DNA of 64,000 nucleotides, from assembly GCF_023517775.1 (NCBI RefSeq), contig NZ_CP082904.1:2728001-2792000 (forward strand), given 5' to 3'. The DNA is from Mixta hanseatica (GTDB lineage: Bacteria; Pseudomonadota; Gammaproteobacteria; Enterobacterales; Enterobacteriaceae). A model generated the notes under the pieces. That model worked only from the letters and a program-made list of their open reading frames with translations, ran no database searches and had not been told where the DNA came from. Both the position numbers and the translations under genes were made by a program. Below, piece by piece: positions 1 to 8,482 of the stretch; position 1 is the stretch's first letter; each line of letters starts with the position of its first letter.

Positions 1-839
1 ATTTTTTGCTCTTCAATTAGCCTGTAAAGACGAGGTTGCCATGATGAGTTCCAGGCCATAATTACAACAAGAATTCCTGTGCCAATATTGTAGGCAAAGG
101 AGTATAAACCAGCCTCATAGCTTCCTAACTCACGGTTTATTATCAGCCTGTCAGCCTGTGATAATAATGAATTAGACAATACATGTATTATCAGCGGCAC
201 CGAAAATAGAACAGCCTCTTTCAGGAGTTTAAAATCAAAGTTTCCCCTGGCAATTTTCTTAAATTTATGAGTTACATAAATGATTAGAATTAAGCTAACA
301 ATAACTTGAGAATAAATTTTAGACAAATACTGATGCTGTGTTAACGTAATGGCAAAGATAAATATTAATACTATTTCACTTACTTTAGAAATAACATTGA
401 TTTTTACATAGCTTCCACTATCTCTTGCAGCCTGTAGATAGCAGGTATATATATATATATATGATAGTAAGATACATATACCCATAACCCAAAAAAAATC
501 ACTTTCTTCAATACCCAGCAGAGCCGAAAGGGGTTTCATGAAAAAAGGACTAAGGGTTAACAGCATAAGTTGAAAGGGAAAGAGAAAATAAAGAACACTC
601 TTTAAATAACTGCCAAAATTTTCTTGCGTAAGCATATATCTATTAATAACAGCATTTTGCAAATTTAAGCTAATAAACACATAAAGTATCATTATTGCTG
701 TGTTAATAATAGATAGCTTACCATATTGCTCCGGATCTAGTACTCTTGATAACAGTGGCAGGGATATAAAAAGAAATCCTTTAACAAACATATCTCCTAA
801 TGCATAGTTTGCAAAGTCTTTAACGGTTTTAAATTTCAT
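1..839 (-). CDS. wzx: Wzx-type O-antigen flippase (partial, C-terminus beyond window)
   Basis: Reading the minus strand from an ATG at 839 gives an open frame of about 279 codons running off the left edge, so only the N-terminal part is present. The protein begins MKFKTVKDFANYALGDMF and is a chain of hydrophobic segments with features of the polysaccharide-transporter (MATE/MVF) superfamily, such as SRVLDPEQYGKLSI near residue 35 and a later QADRLIINRELGSYEAG segment. Wzx proteins flip undecaprenyl-linked oligosaccharide units across the inner membrane. The start overlaps the end of the upstream glycosyltransferase by 11 bases, so the genes are translationally coupled. The DNA is AT-rich, and a (TA) dinucleotide run at 446-462 lies inside the gene. 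No Wzy polymerase is visible; it may lie further left. Confidence 0.85.
   Translation of the reverse strand, partial: MKFKTVKDFANYALGDMFVKGFLFISLPLLSRVLDPEQYGKLSIINTAIMILYVFISLNLQNAVINRYMLTQENFGSYLKSVLYFLFPFQLMLLTLSPFFMKPLSALLGIEESDFFWVMGICILLSYIYIYTCYLQAARDSGSYVKINVISKVSEIVLIFIFAITLTQHQYLSKIYSQVIVSLILIIYVTHKFKKIARGNFDFKLLKEAVLFSVPLIIHVLSNSLLSQADRLIINRELGSYEAGLYSFAYNIGTGILVVIMAWNSSWQPRLYRLIEEQK
446..462. repeat. (TA)8.5 dinucleotide tract inside wzx
   Basis: Seventeen bases of uninterrupted TA repeat fall within the flippase reading frame and encode alternating Tyr and Ile in a hydrophobic segment. A gain or loss of one unit would shift the frame. Short tandem repeats of this kind can be slippage-prone; whether this one is polymorphic cannot be told from one sequence. 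Confidence 0.8.
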
Positions 840-1884
840 TTTTTGCTACTGAACTAATATATGAATTAATTTGTTTTTTATACATGCCTTCTAAATCATA
901 AAGTTGCGCAGCATTATAAAAAATATTATATTCAAGTTTCATTTTATTCAACGCTTTTTTTAGTGAATCTTTGCTTGTTGCCTTAAATACTATTCCGTTT
1001 TCTTTGACTAAATCTTCTTTACATCCTACGCGATCACTAATAATAACCGGTAATCCCAGCGACAGAGCTTCTTCAACTACCAGCCCCCAAGGTTCTGCAA
1101 GCGAAGGTAAAATAAAAGCGTCACACTGACGGTAAATATTTTCTAATTCGCGATTATTAATATAACCTAAAAATGTAATGTTGTTTTTCGCCTTTTTTTG
1201 CAAATCATCGGTGTCCGGGCCGCTTCCGGCAATAATAAGTTGTTCTCCTGTTTCATTAAATACGTCAATAAGCAATGAAAGGTTTTTCTCAGGGGCTAAT
1301 CTCCCTACATAAAGATATTTTAAGTCGTCATGACTAACCGCTTGATGAGCATGACTATGTGCTTCACGCGGAGGATTAGCTACACCAACACCGTGGGTGA
1401 TGTAAATTTTTCCAGAAAAGCCGAGGTGTGCCAGAATTTCTTTCTGTAATATGCCTGAAGGATAAGCAGCCCCCATTCGGGTGAGGAACAATTTTTTTAA
1501 TCGGCCTGCTATGCCGGTCATACGCGTTTCAAGTATACTACTTTCAATTACAACAGCATTTTTTCTTCTGGGCGAAAGTAAAGAAAGGAAGAAAAGCTCT
1601 TTTATCTCCCAACCAGGAAAAACCAAACGTTGATAATTACATTTTTTTAACTTACGATAAACTGATTGCAACACCTTTAATTTATCACGTGTTTCAAAAT
1701 CTTCATCCTGAATATATTCATGATCAAATTTGCAATCATAATTATAAAAATCCGCTTCACGCATTGAGGATTTTTTAGAAATAAAAATAACTTTAATATT
1801 TATTTGACAAGTAAGTGAATTAAATAAGTTGACTTTATAAAAAGCAGGAATATTAGTAATGAATATCAGGTCGTAATTTTTCAT
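829..1884 (-). CDS. GT4-family glycosyltransferase of the O-antigen locus
   Basis: A 351-residue protein with the two-domain layout of GT-B glycosyltransferases. The N-terminal Rossmann half starts YDLIFITNIPAFYKVNLF. The C-terminal donor-binding half contains YVGRLAPEKNLSLLIDVF near residue 191 and a segment near residue 257 (LPSLAEPWGLVVEEALSLG) carrying the GT4 E-x7-E motif. It is expected to be a cytosolic or membrane-associated retaining transferase adding one sugar to the lipid-linked repeat unit; donor and acceptor cannot be read from the sequence. It overlaps the preceding gene by four bases (ATGA) and the following flippase by 11, so it sits in a tightly coupled operon. The AT-rich codon usage differs from the chromosomal genes beyond 6 kb. 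Confidence 0.88.
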   Translation of the reverse strand: MKNYDLIFITNIPAFYKVNLFNSLTCQINIKVIFISKKSSMREADFYNYDCKFDHEYIQDEDFETRDKLKVLQSVYRKLKKCNYQRLVFPGWEIKELFFLSLLSPRRKNAVVIESSILETRMTGIAGRLKKLFLTRMGAAYPSGILQKEILAHLGFSGKIYITHGVGVANPPREAHSHAHQAVSHDDLKYLYVGRLAPEKNLSLLIDVFNETGEQLIIAGSGPDTDDLQKKAKNNITFLGYINNRELENIYRQCDAFILPSLAEPWGLVVEEALSLGLPVIISDRVGCKEDLVKENGIVFKATSKDSLKKALNKMKLEYNIFYNAAQLYDLEGMYKKQINSYISSVAKNEI

Positions 1885-3008
1885 TTACTTACCTGCTCAA
1901 TAACTTCCTGCCATTTTAGCAAGATTTGTTTCTCACTATACATCGCGATGCTTTCAGGAGCCTTTTGGCTTAGTTCTTTTTGCATAGCTTTATTTTCCAT
2001 TAACTTTTTTATTTCTTTTGCTAAACTATTTACATCTTCTGCTTTTACTAAAATACCGTTATTTCTTTGCAGTATTGTTTTTGGCCCAGCCGGGCAATCA
2101 AAGCTGATGCATGCCATGCCAAATGCTAGCGCCTCAACTAACACCATCCCCCATCCCTCATACCGGGAAGAAAGAACGAAAATTTTCGCTTGATTATATT
2201 CTTTAGCTATATGCTTGTTAAACGGGAGTATTTTAACATTATTAAGGCGATTATCGGCAATATAACTCTGTAACGTTTCTTTATCAGGCCCGTCCCCGAT
2301 AATTCTGAGCATCCAGTCTGCGGTGTCAATGCGGCTCCATGCTTGGAGCAACAGATCGAAGCCTTTTTGGTGCGTAAGACGGCCAACGGCAAGAACGCAA
2401 TTTGCTCTCTGTTGAAACGGAACAATCTGCCTGGGGATTTCGACAATATTAGGAATGACGAAATGCTTCTGTTCTGGCATCCAGTTATATTTATCTTTAT
2501 CTTCGGGCGTTAAGGTCACTACCGCACTTATTTTCTTATACAGCCACTCTCTGATTTTTTTTAGCACCGGATTAATAACATCATATTCAAAATGCTCAAT
2601 GGTAATAATTTTTTTATAACCAGCCATTTTAGCTAATAATGTCATTTTTACGTCACAGCATATTGCTATCGCATTCTCATCAGCTAAGTCGGATTTTTTA
2701 AGGGCTTTTCTTTTTTTAAAGACGTAATTGATATCAAAAAGCACGCCAGCCAAAAAAGATTTTGAGCGGTTATACATGCTTTCTTCATATCCGTTATGTA
2801 AAATGGTAACAGCTATGCTGTCTACAGGCCTGAAGGATATATCGCTTAAAGAAGCATAAAGGCTTACTAACCTCACCTTATAAAGCGCCGACAAGGCATT
2901 AGCCAGAGTAATTGATACTCTTTCAATTCCTCCACGTGAAGTCACATCACCTAATAAAATGTGGACGTCTGGCTCGTTACTAGAAGAATTGTTTAAATAC
3001 TCTTTCAC
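1881..3008 (-). CDS. GT4-family glycosyltransferase of the O-antigen locus
   Basis: A 375-residue GT-B type glycosyltransferase. Near residue 25 the GGIERVSITLANAL segment matches the GGxE/xR N-terminal signature of many GT4 enzymes. The donor-binding domain has VLAVGRLTHQKGFDLLLQAW around residue 205, and SSRYEGWGMVLVEALAFG around residue 280 carries the conserved glutamates. It probably adds one residue of the lipid-linked repeat. The start overlaps the end of the glycerophosphotransferase gene by 29 bases and its end overlaps the next glycosyltransferase by four, in keeping with one polycistronic transcript from the JUMPstart at 5.65 kb. Substrate specificity is unknown. Confidence 0.88.
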   Translation of the reverse strand: MKEYLNNSSSNEPDVHILLGDVTSRGGIERVSITLANALSALYKVRLVSLYASLSDISFRPVDSIAVTILHNGYEESMYNRSKSFLAGVLFDINYVFKKRKALKKSDLADENAIAICCDVKMTLLAKMAGYKKIITIEHFEYDVINPVLKKIREWLYKKISAVVTLTPEDKDKYNWMPEQKHFVIPNIVEIPRQIVPFQQRANCVLAVGRLTHQKGFDLLLQAWSRIDTADWMLRIIGDGPDKETLQSYIADNRLNNVKILPFNKHIAKEYNQAKIFVLSSRYEGWGMVLVEALAFGMACISFDCPAGPKTILQRNNGILVKAEDVNSLAKEIKKLMENKAMQKELSQKAPESIAMYSEKQILLKWQEVIEQVSK

Positions 3009-4128
3009 TATTTCGGTCGTCCTTAAACAGATTTATTATTGCGTTGACGCAACTCCTGTGTCCGGCATAACGATCGTTACCTGCCAGCAGTGTTTCTATT
3101 TCGTTTAGCAGTTCCCTTTGCGTGGAACAATGGTAGCCCGGCATCCAGTAATCGACAGGCTCAAGAGCAAATCCCCCACGCGATTTACTGTACGCATCTA
3201 AATCTGGCGTTAAAAAGCATATAGGCTTATCCAGCAACATATAGTCGAAGTAAACCGAAGAATAGTCTGTTATCAGCATATCCATATGCGCTAAAAGGTG
3301 ATTGATATCCAAGTCATTACTGCGCAATTCTTCTGACTTGATAATACGGATATTTTCGCTTAGCTGTAAATCCAGATAAGTATTTTCTTCATAAGGATGA
3401 AGCTTGATAAAAAGCTGACAATTATTTTGTTGTAAGAATCTATCTAATGCATATAAATCAAAGTCCTGAACGCGAAGAAAATTATTATTTTTAATCGAAT
3501 CCCCATCAGAATACATATTTGCCTCTTGGTTTTCTCTGAATGTCGGAACATAAAAAACCCTTGTTTTTCCAGACAATAGAAATTCAAACCTTTCTTTGGC
3601 TAATGTTTTATCATATAAAAAATCATTTCGTGGTTGACCGGTTATGTATACATTGTTGGCCTTTTCCCGAAAACAAGCAGCTATTATTGCACGCATAACT
3701 TCTGAAGTAGCAATTCTGTAAGATGAATAATCTTCCATTCCCTGATGGTCAAATTCACCTAAATAACAGATTTTCTTAAGCGGCATGCCATGCCACAGGC
3801 TGATATAGGTTTGATTGCCACTTTTAGTACCAATCATTTCATTATGCGTTGTGACTATATATTTTGCAGTTGCGTACTGCCAAATCGCGCTTAATGTTCC
3901 TGCTTTGAAAAGCCTTATTCCAGATGTGGCCGTATAGTTTTGAGCTTCAACAAACCAAACAATTTTGTAATTTTTGTGGTTTTTTTGGATGTAGTCGCTT
4001 AGTGCTTTGGCGTTACCAGAAAAATCAGGCCTGCTTTTAAATATGATTTTTTCTTTGTCTTTTGGGATTAAATAAATCAAACACGACAGGATTTTTTTGC
4101 TCATCCTTATAAGTGATTTTTTAAACAT
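2980..4128 (-). CDS. CDP-glycerol glycerophosphotransferase (TagB/TagF-like)
   Basis: A 382-residue member of the CDP-glycerol:poly(glycerophosphate) glycerophosphotransferase family, best known from Gram-positive teichoic acid synthesis. Visible family marks are ISLWHGMPLKKI (residues about 110-121, with the conserved His), a KLHPYEENT segment near residue 243 with the second catalytic-type His, and ITDYSSVYFDYMLLDKPICF near residue 286. The family moves glycerol phosphate from CDP-glycerol to a lipid-linked or glycan acceptor on the cytoplasmic face. The gene for the CDP-glycerol-forming enzyme lies directly upstream with an eight-base overlap, which supports the substrate. Transfer of a single glycerol phosphate to the repeat unit is more likely than polymerisation, but that is inference. 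A GGAAG ribosome-binding site precedes the ATG. Confidence 0.88.
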   Translation of the reverse strand: MFKKSLIRMSKKILSCLIYLIPKDKEKIIFKSRPDFSGNAKALSDYIQKNHKNYKIVWFVEAQNYTATSGIRLFKAGTLSAIWQYATAKYIVTTHNEMIGTKSGNQTYISLWHGMPLKKICYLGEFDHQGMEDYSSYRIATSEVMRAIIAACFREKANNVYITGQPRNDFLYDKTLAKERFEFLLSGKTRVFYVPTFRENQEANMYSDGDSIKNNNFLRVQDFDLYALDRFLQQNNCQLFIKLHPYEENTYLDLQLSENIRIIKSEELRSNDLDINHLLAHMDMLITDYSSVYFDYMLLDKPICFLTPDLDAYSKSRGGFALEPVDYWMPGYHCSTQRELLNEIETLLAGNDRYAGHRSCVNAIINLFKDDRNSERVFKQFF

Positions 4129-4525
4129 TTTTCTTCCCGGTTCTGACTACTTCAATAATCTCTGTCGTCGAAATAGATGGCGTTCTCGGTAAGTATATCA
4201 CCTCGCAGGCATCTTTTACCCAGTCAAACTTACCGGCCCAGTCATCACCCATCACCAATAAGTTAGCCTTGTGATGCTGAATATATTCCAGCTTAAGCTC
4301 TAACGATTCTTCCAGAAAAACCTCATCAACAAACTTCAGGCTTTGAATAATTTTAACTCTATCTTCCTGAGAATAAACGGGATATCTCTTTTTTTTATTA
4401 AAATTTAATTGATCAGAAGATACGCCTACCACAAGATAATCACCATATTCGGCTGCACGTTCCAGTATATTAATATGTCCCACATGAAAAACATCGAAGG
4501 TACCAAATGTAATCACTTTTTTCAT
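4121..4525 (-). CDS. tagD: Glycerol-3-phosphate cytidylyltransferase (TagD-like)
   Basis: A small nucleotidyltransferase that makes CDP-glycerol from CTP and sn-glycerol 3-phosphate. From the chosen ATG at 4525 the product is 134 residues, close to Bacillus TagD. It starts MKKVITFGTFDVFHVGHINI with the HxGH nucleotide-binding motif and ends with a version of the RTxGISTT signature (RTPSISTTEII). An in-frame ATG at 4537 forms an ATGA overlap with the WecA-like gene, but 4525 is preferred because GAGAG lies at a good distance before it and family members begin there. The product feeds the adjacent glycerophosphotransferase, and together they predict a glycerol-phosphate-decorated glycan. Confidence 0.9.
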   Translation of the reverse strand: MKKVITFGTFDVFHVGHINILERAAEYGDYLVVGVSSDQLNFNKKKRYPVYSQEDRVKIIQSLKFVDEVFLEESLELKLEYIQHHKANLLVMGDDWAGKFDWVKDACEVIYLPRTPSISTTEIIEVVRTGKKNV

Positions 4526-4533
4526 TGATTCTC

Positions 4534-5616
4534 TCATCTGAATTTTTCGGTTATATTTTTTTCTTTTAACAAGTATTTACTTAATACACATACATTAGTC
4601 ACACGGCACATAAAAATGAAGATAAAATAATATAATGTTATTTGAACTAAAAAAATAATTTTATAATAGTTCATCGTAATACCGACAAACGCTATCAGTA
4701 GCGTAGTCAAAACAATAATAAACAAACTCCCCCGAGGGCTTATGCCTGCATCAATTAGCACATGATGCAGATGCTCTCTGTCCGGCTTAAAGGGGCTGTC
4801 CCCTCTTCTGATGCGGCCCATCATCACGCGCAGCATATCCATCAGGGGAACGGCGATCAGCCATAGCGCAGTAACCGGACGCATTACCGCATCCTCGCCC
4901 TGAGTGGCGATAATCAGCAACCAGATAACGGTAAAGCCAATCAGCGTGCTGCCGGCATCGCCCATAAAGACTTTAAACTTGCGCCCCCACGGGATCCCGA
5001 GATTCAACAAGATATAAGGTAGACAGGCGACCATCAGGCACAAACACCACAGCGCCATATCATCCCGTTCGCCCATCCAAAACACCACGGCCAGCGCGCC
5101 GAAAGTTACCGAAGAAAGTGCGCCCAGCAGGCCGTCGATGCCGTCAACCATATTGAAGGCATTAATCGCACCAACCACCGCCAGCAGCGTAACCGCATAG
5201 CCGATAAAGCCTAATACCAGTTCGTAGCCGAACAGGATATTTCCTAAAGAATACAGGTAGAGGCCGTTGTACATCATGATGCTGGCCACCAGCGCCTGTA
5301 ATGCCATCCGCGGCATAACGGGAAGGTCCAGCTTGTCGTCGAGTACGCCAACAACAATAAGCAGAGTGGCGCAAACCATATAGATGGTGAAGTCAGGCAG
5401 CCAGTTGGGCTGCATAACGTAAATAATCCACAGGGAAAGATATACCGATACCCCGCCGACCAGCGGAATATGGCCATTATGATGTTTCCGCGCGTTAGGT
5501 TTATCTACCAGCCCGACCTTTTTCGCAATCTTGCGAGAGATAAAAAGCAGCGCCAGCGCTCCCAGAAAAACGAGCACGATTTCTTGCATGTTTGCACCAG
5601 TATTGAGATTGACCAC
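4534..5616 (-). CDS. WecA/TagO-type undecaprenyl-phosphate HexNAc-1-phosphate transferase
   Basis: A 360-residue polytopic membrane protein of the MraY/WecA/TagO family, which loads a sugar-1-phosphate from a UDP-sugar (usually GlcNAc) onto undecaprenyl phosphate and so starts a glycan. Family motifs appear in order: VGVLDDKLDLP near residue 90, FNMVDGIDGLLGALS near residue 153, VFMGDAGSTLIGF near residue 216 and REHLHHVLIDAGIS near residue 283. It is the first gene after the JUMPstart. The listed start is a GTG at 5616 preceded by CAGGT; an ATG at 5589 (MQEIVLVFLG) is a fair alternative. Enterobacteria usually have one WecA in the enterobacterial common antigen cluster, so this is probably a dedicated second copy for this locus. 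The C-terminal third is more AT-rich than the rest. Confidence 0.88.
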   Translation of the reverse strand: MVNLNTGANMQEIVLVFLGALALLFISRKIAKKVGLVDKPNARKHHNGHIPLVGGVSVYLSLWIIYVMQPNWLPDFTIYMVCATLLIVVGVLDDKLDLPVMPRMALQALVASIMMYNGLYLYSLGNILFGYELVLGFIGYAVTLLAVVGAINAFNMVDGIDGLLGALSSVTFGALAVVFWMGERDDMALWCLCLMVACLPYILLNLGIPWGRKFKVFMGDAGSTLIGFTVIWLLIIATQGEDAVMRPVTALWLIAVPLMDMLRVMMGRIRRGDSPFKPDREHLHHVLIDAGISPRGSLFIIVLTTLLIAFVGITMNYYKIIFLVQITLYYFIFIFMCRVTNVCVLSKYLLKEKNITEKFR

Positions 5617-5633
5617 AGTTACCTGAAAATGAC

Positions 5634-5673
5634 CACGCTACCGCCCCTGGCTTACAGCAACCAGATGCTTCAG
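5634..5673 (-). promoter_or_regulatory. JUMPstart with ops element upstream of the glycerol-phosphate glycan locus
   Basis: On the minus strand this reads as a close match to JUMPstart, ending in AAGCCAGGGGCGGTAGCGTG. The 12-base ops core GGCGGTAGCGTG occupies 5645-5634. In enterobacteria ops recruits the antiterminator RfaH, which suppresses polarity in long polysaccharide operons. It lies only about 17 bases before the GTG of the WecA-like gene. This supports the reading of 1-5.6 kb as a separate RfaH-controlled transcript. Confidence 0.9.
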
Positions 5674-6144
5674 CGGTTCAGGACTCAAACAAGCATAGCC
5701 TGCGTGAGCAACCCAGTAATTTTTTCTCGCAACGCCAACAGAATGAGCCGTTACCCTGCACTAATAGTTTACGATTCTCGTACTATCATCGCGCGCAGAC
5801 AAGCATAAAATGCCGGACTTACCCGTTGAGTTGTTCGCTTTCAGCCTAAGTACGCCTTGATTGTTTGCTTTACCAACAAAGCGCTCAAAATATCAGCGCT
5901 CCGCTCTTCTCTGTTAACGCTTTGGCAATTACTGCTTTTTCACCCTGGATGGTGCTATTTTATCCACTAACGCTTTCTACTAATATCGGGTCTGTTTAGA
6001 TACCGTTTAGCTAAGGTCTGAAACAGAAATGGCCTCTGTTTCCAGAAGCCATCAATATTCTTACCGCGTCTTACGCTGCGCCACATACTTCATCGAAACA
6101 GAAGCGCGCGCTGAACAACAGCTACACATTAGTTTTGCTTACTC
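5674..6144. other. Intergenic region between galE and the O-antigen-type locus
   Basis: No credible gene was found here. The region should hold the promoter for the minus-strand glycan locus upstream of its JUMPstart. It contains a perfect 8-bp inverted repeat, GAAACAGA-7 nt-TCTGTTTC, at 6020-6042, about 100 bases past the galE stop. No U-run follows it on the minus strand, so its role as terminator or operator is uncertain. Confidence 0.5.
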
Positions 6145-7158
6145 TTACCGGTAGCCGTTAGGATTTTTAGATTGCCAGTTCCAGGTATCCCGCATCATTT
6201 CATCGATGCCGCGCGTTACCCGCCAGTTCAGCTCTTTATCCGCCAGCGTCGCGTCGGCCCAGAACGCCGCTAAATCGCCATCACGACGCGGTTTAATATC
6301 ATAAGGAACCGGTTTGCCGGAGGCTTTTTCAAACGCCTTCACCATCTCCATCACCGAGTAGCCTTTGCCGGCGCCAAGGTTATACGCCTTATAGCCCTGC
6401 AGTTGCGCCAGATGATCCAATGCTTTTAAATGGCCCTCGGCCAGGTCGACTACGTGAATATAGTCACGCACGCCGGTGCCATCTTTGGTGGGATAATCTG
6501 CGCCAAAGATGCCCAGCTTATCAAGACGGCCAATCGCTACCTGAGCAATGTAAGGCAGCAGGTTATTAGGAATACCGTTAGGATCCTCACCGATTTCGCC
6601 AGACTCATGGGCGCCCACCGGATTGAAATAGCGCAGCGCAATAGCGGTAAAGTTACTGTCCGCCTTAGCGTAATCCTGCATGATTTGTTCAACCATCAGC
6701 TTTGAGGTGCCGTAAGGGCTGGTGGTGCCGCCAATCGGCGTAGTTTCGACATAAGGCACCGGCGCGTTGGCACCATATACGGTCGCGGATGAACTGAAGA
6801 TAAATTGATAGATGCCGGCATTACGCATCTCTTCCAGCAGCACCACCGTACCTGAAACGTTGTTATCGTAATATTCCAGTGGCTTGCGGGTTGATTCGCC
6901 CACGGCTTTTAATCCGGCGAAGTGGATAACGGCACTGATCTGGTTGCTGGCGAAAATGTCACGCAGACAGGCGCGATCCAGAATATCGCCTTCAACAAAG
7001 GTGGCTTTTTTTCCGGCCAGTTTCTCAACGCGGTTGATAGATTCCCGCGAAGCATTACTGAGGTTGTCCATTACCACAACGTCGTCGCCGCGCTGCAACA
7101 GAGCCAGCACCGTATGAGAGCCGATATATCCCGCTCCGCCCGTTACCAAAATAGCCAT
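6145..7158 (-). CDS. galE: UDP-glucose 4-epimerase
   Basis: GalE interconverts UDP-glucose and UDP-galactose with bound NAD in the cytoplasm. The protein starts MAILVTGGAGYIGSHTVLAL, with the Rossmann GxxGxxG motif, and has the catalytic YxxxK (YGTSKLMVEQ) near residue 148, after FSSSATVYG. The start at 7158 follows an excellent AAAGGAG ribosome-binding site and gives 337 residues, about the length of E. coli GalE; an extension to 7182 lacks such a site. It follows galF with a 49-base gap holding a 7-bp hairpin. The location next to galF and the exopolysaccharide operon matches the galF-galE end of the Erwinia ams and Pantoea cps loci, where it supplies UDP-galactose for the polymer. Confidence 0.95.
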   Translation of the reverse strand: MAILVTGGAGYIGSHTVLALLQRGDDVVVMDNLSNASRESINRVEKLAGKKATFVEGDILDRACLRDIFASNQISAVIHFAGLKAVGESTRKPLEYYDNNVSGTVVLLEEMRNAGIYQFIFSSSATVYGANAPVPYVETTPIGGTTSPYGTSKLMVEQIMQDYAKADSNFTAIALRYFNPVGAHESGEIGEDPNGIPNNLLPYIAQVAIGRLDKLGIFGADYPTKDGTGVRDYIHVVDLAEGHLKALDHLAQLQGYKAYNLGAGKGYSVMEMVKAFEKASGKPVPYDIKPRRDGDLAAFWADATLADKELNWRVTRGIDEMMRDTWNWQSKNPNGYR

Positions 7159-7173
7159 GTGAACTCCTTTAAT

Positions 7174-7191
7174 GCCGCGCAAAAGCGCGGC
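7174..7191 (-). other. Intercistronic hairpin between galF and galE
   Basis: A perfect 7-bp GC stem (GCCGCGC/GCGCGGC) with a four-base loop lies just upstream of the galE ribosome-binding site. No U-tract follows, so it is more likely an mRNA stability or processing element, or a weak attenuator, than a terminator. Confidence 0.5.
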
Positions 7192-7207
7192 GTGTCAATG
7201 TGAGGAA

Positions 7208-8104
7208 TTATTTTGCCAACAATTGTTTGATGGTCTCGTGGAAGGCCGCACCCTGCTGATTGCTACGCAGGCCATAGCTAACAAAAGCCTGCATATAGCC
7301 CAGCTTACGGCCACAGTCGAAGCTGTTACCGGTCATCAGGCAGGCGTCTACCGGCTGTTTCTGGCTCAGGCTGGCAATGGCGTCCGTCAACTGAATACGG
7401 CCCCACGCGCCCGGCTCGGTTTTTTCCAGTTCAGCCCAGATATCCGCCGACAGTACGTAACGACCAACCGCAGCCAGATCGGAATTCAGCGTTTCCGCAT
7501 GTTCCGGCTTTTCAACGAAGCGGGTAATGGTGCTGACGCTGCCTTCGTTTTCCAGCGGATCCTGCGTTGAAATCACGGAATACTCTGACAGATCGGCACC
7601 CGGCATATGCTTCGCCAGCACCTGGCTGTGTCCGGTATCTTCAAAACGCGCGATCATCGCGGCGAGATTATAACGCAGGTGGTCTGCGGTGGAATCATCC
7701 ATGATGACATCGGGCAGGACAACAACAAAAGGATTGTCGCCAATCATCGGGCGAGCACACAGTACCGAGTGGCCAAGGCCCAGAGGCTGCGCCTGACGTA
7801 CGTTCATGATGGTCACGCCCGGCGGACAAATGGATTGTACTTCACTAAGCAGCTGACGCTTCACACGCTGTTCCAGCAGCGCTTCAAGCTCATAGGTGGT
7901 ATCAAAATGGTTTTCTACCGCGTTCTTTGACGCATGCGTGACCAGAACGATTTCCTTGATGCCCGACCTGACGACTTCATCAACAATGTATTGAATCATC
8001 GGCTTATCTACGATAGGCAGCATCTCTTTAGGAATGGCTTTTGTAGCAGGGAGCATATGCATACCGAGACCCGCAACGGGGATAACTGCTTTAAGCTTGG
8101 TCAT
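7208..8104 (-). CDS. galF: GalF, UTP-glucose-1-phosphate uridylyltransferase homologue
   Basis: A 298-residue nucleotidyltransferase of the GalU/GalF family. The N-terminus reads [20 protein letters not shown]: GalU enzymes have GTRMLPATKA here, whereas the GMHMLP form is typical of GalF. In E. coli GalF has little activity of its own and is proposed to modulate GalU and UDP-glucose supply. The rest follows E. coli GalF closely, for example [32 protein letters not shown] and [16 protein letters not shown]. It is probably the first gene of a galF-galE transcript; a 14-base motif like that upstream of wza lies about 66-79 bases before its ATG. GalF marks the boundary between the exopolysaccharide and O-antigen loci in many enterobacteria. 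Confidence 0.95.
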   Translation of the reverse strand: MTKLKAVIPVAGLGMHMLPATKAIPKEMLPIVDKPMIQYIVDEVVRSGIKEIVLVTHASKNAVENHFDTTYELEALLEQRVKRQLLSEVQSICPPGVTIMNVRQAQPLGLGHSVLCARPMIGDNPFVVVLPDVIMDDSTADHLRYNLAAMIARFEDTGHSQVLAKHMPGADLSEYSVISTQDPLENEGSVSTITRFVEKPEHAETLNSDLAAVGRYVLSADIWAELEKTEPGAWGRIQLTDAIASLSQKQPVDACLMTGNSFDCGRKLGYMQAFVSYGLRSNQQGAAFHETIKQLLAK

Positions 8105-8169
8105 ATTTTTTCCATATAATGATGTGAAGACATTCAGCGATTATGCAATAAAGAAGCAATCGTTAAGTA

Positions 8170-8183
8170 TAATCTTATTCTGA
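8170..8183 (-). promoter_or_regulatory. Candidate RcsAB box upstream of galF
   Basis: The minus strand reads TCAGAATAAGATTA. It differs at one position from the motif at 23010-23023 upstream of wza, and the shared block extends to TTTCAGAATAAGA[CT]TA. Both resemble the RcsAB box (published consensus about TaAGaatatTCctA) with mismatches in the second half. The Rcs phosphorelay controls amylovoran, stewartan and colanic acid loci, so shared control is plausible but unproven. Confidence 0.4.
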
Positions 8184-8482
8184 AAATTTTCATCGATAAT
8201 AGTGTTAAAGAAACAAACAATTAAGTCGCCTGGCGTTACGATATTGAATAAATCAAGCCTTACCAGAAAAAACCTGAGCTGCAATAAACGCCCACCGGCT
8301 TAATCAACTTATTTCCTGACGGCAAGCACTATTCGCTGAGATTAATCTGATAATAAAACAGGTAACTCCGCATAAGTGTAAAAAAGCGTTTTCTTTTATC
8401 TGATTTTAAATATTACAGCTTCCAATTGCCCGACTTAAATGAATAATGAAACCTGGCGTTATCATTCTTAAAAGGGTCAGAG
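8184..8482. other. Divergent intergenic region between galF and the WceF/AmsF-like gene
   Basis: AT-rich, without a supportable gene. It must carry the promoter of the plus-strand WceF/AmsF-like gene and the upstream part of the galF promoter. No strong hairpin or confident -35/-10 pair was identified. Confidence 0.4.

Noticed and set aside
5470..5808. 112-codon plus-strand frame over the start of the WecA-like gene
   Set aside because: Runs across the JUMPstart and the start of a conserved gene on the other strand; no domain is visible.
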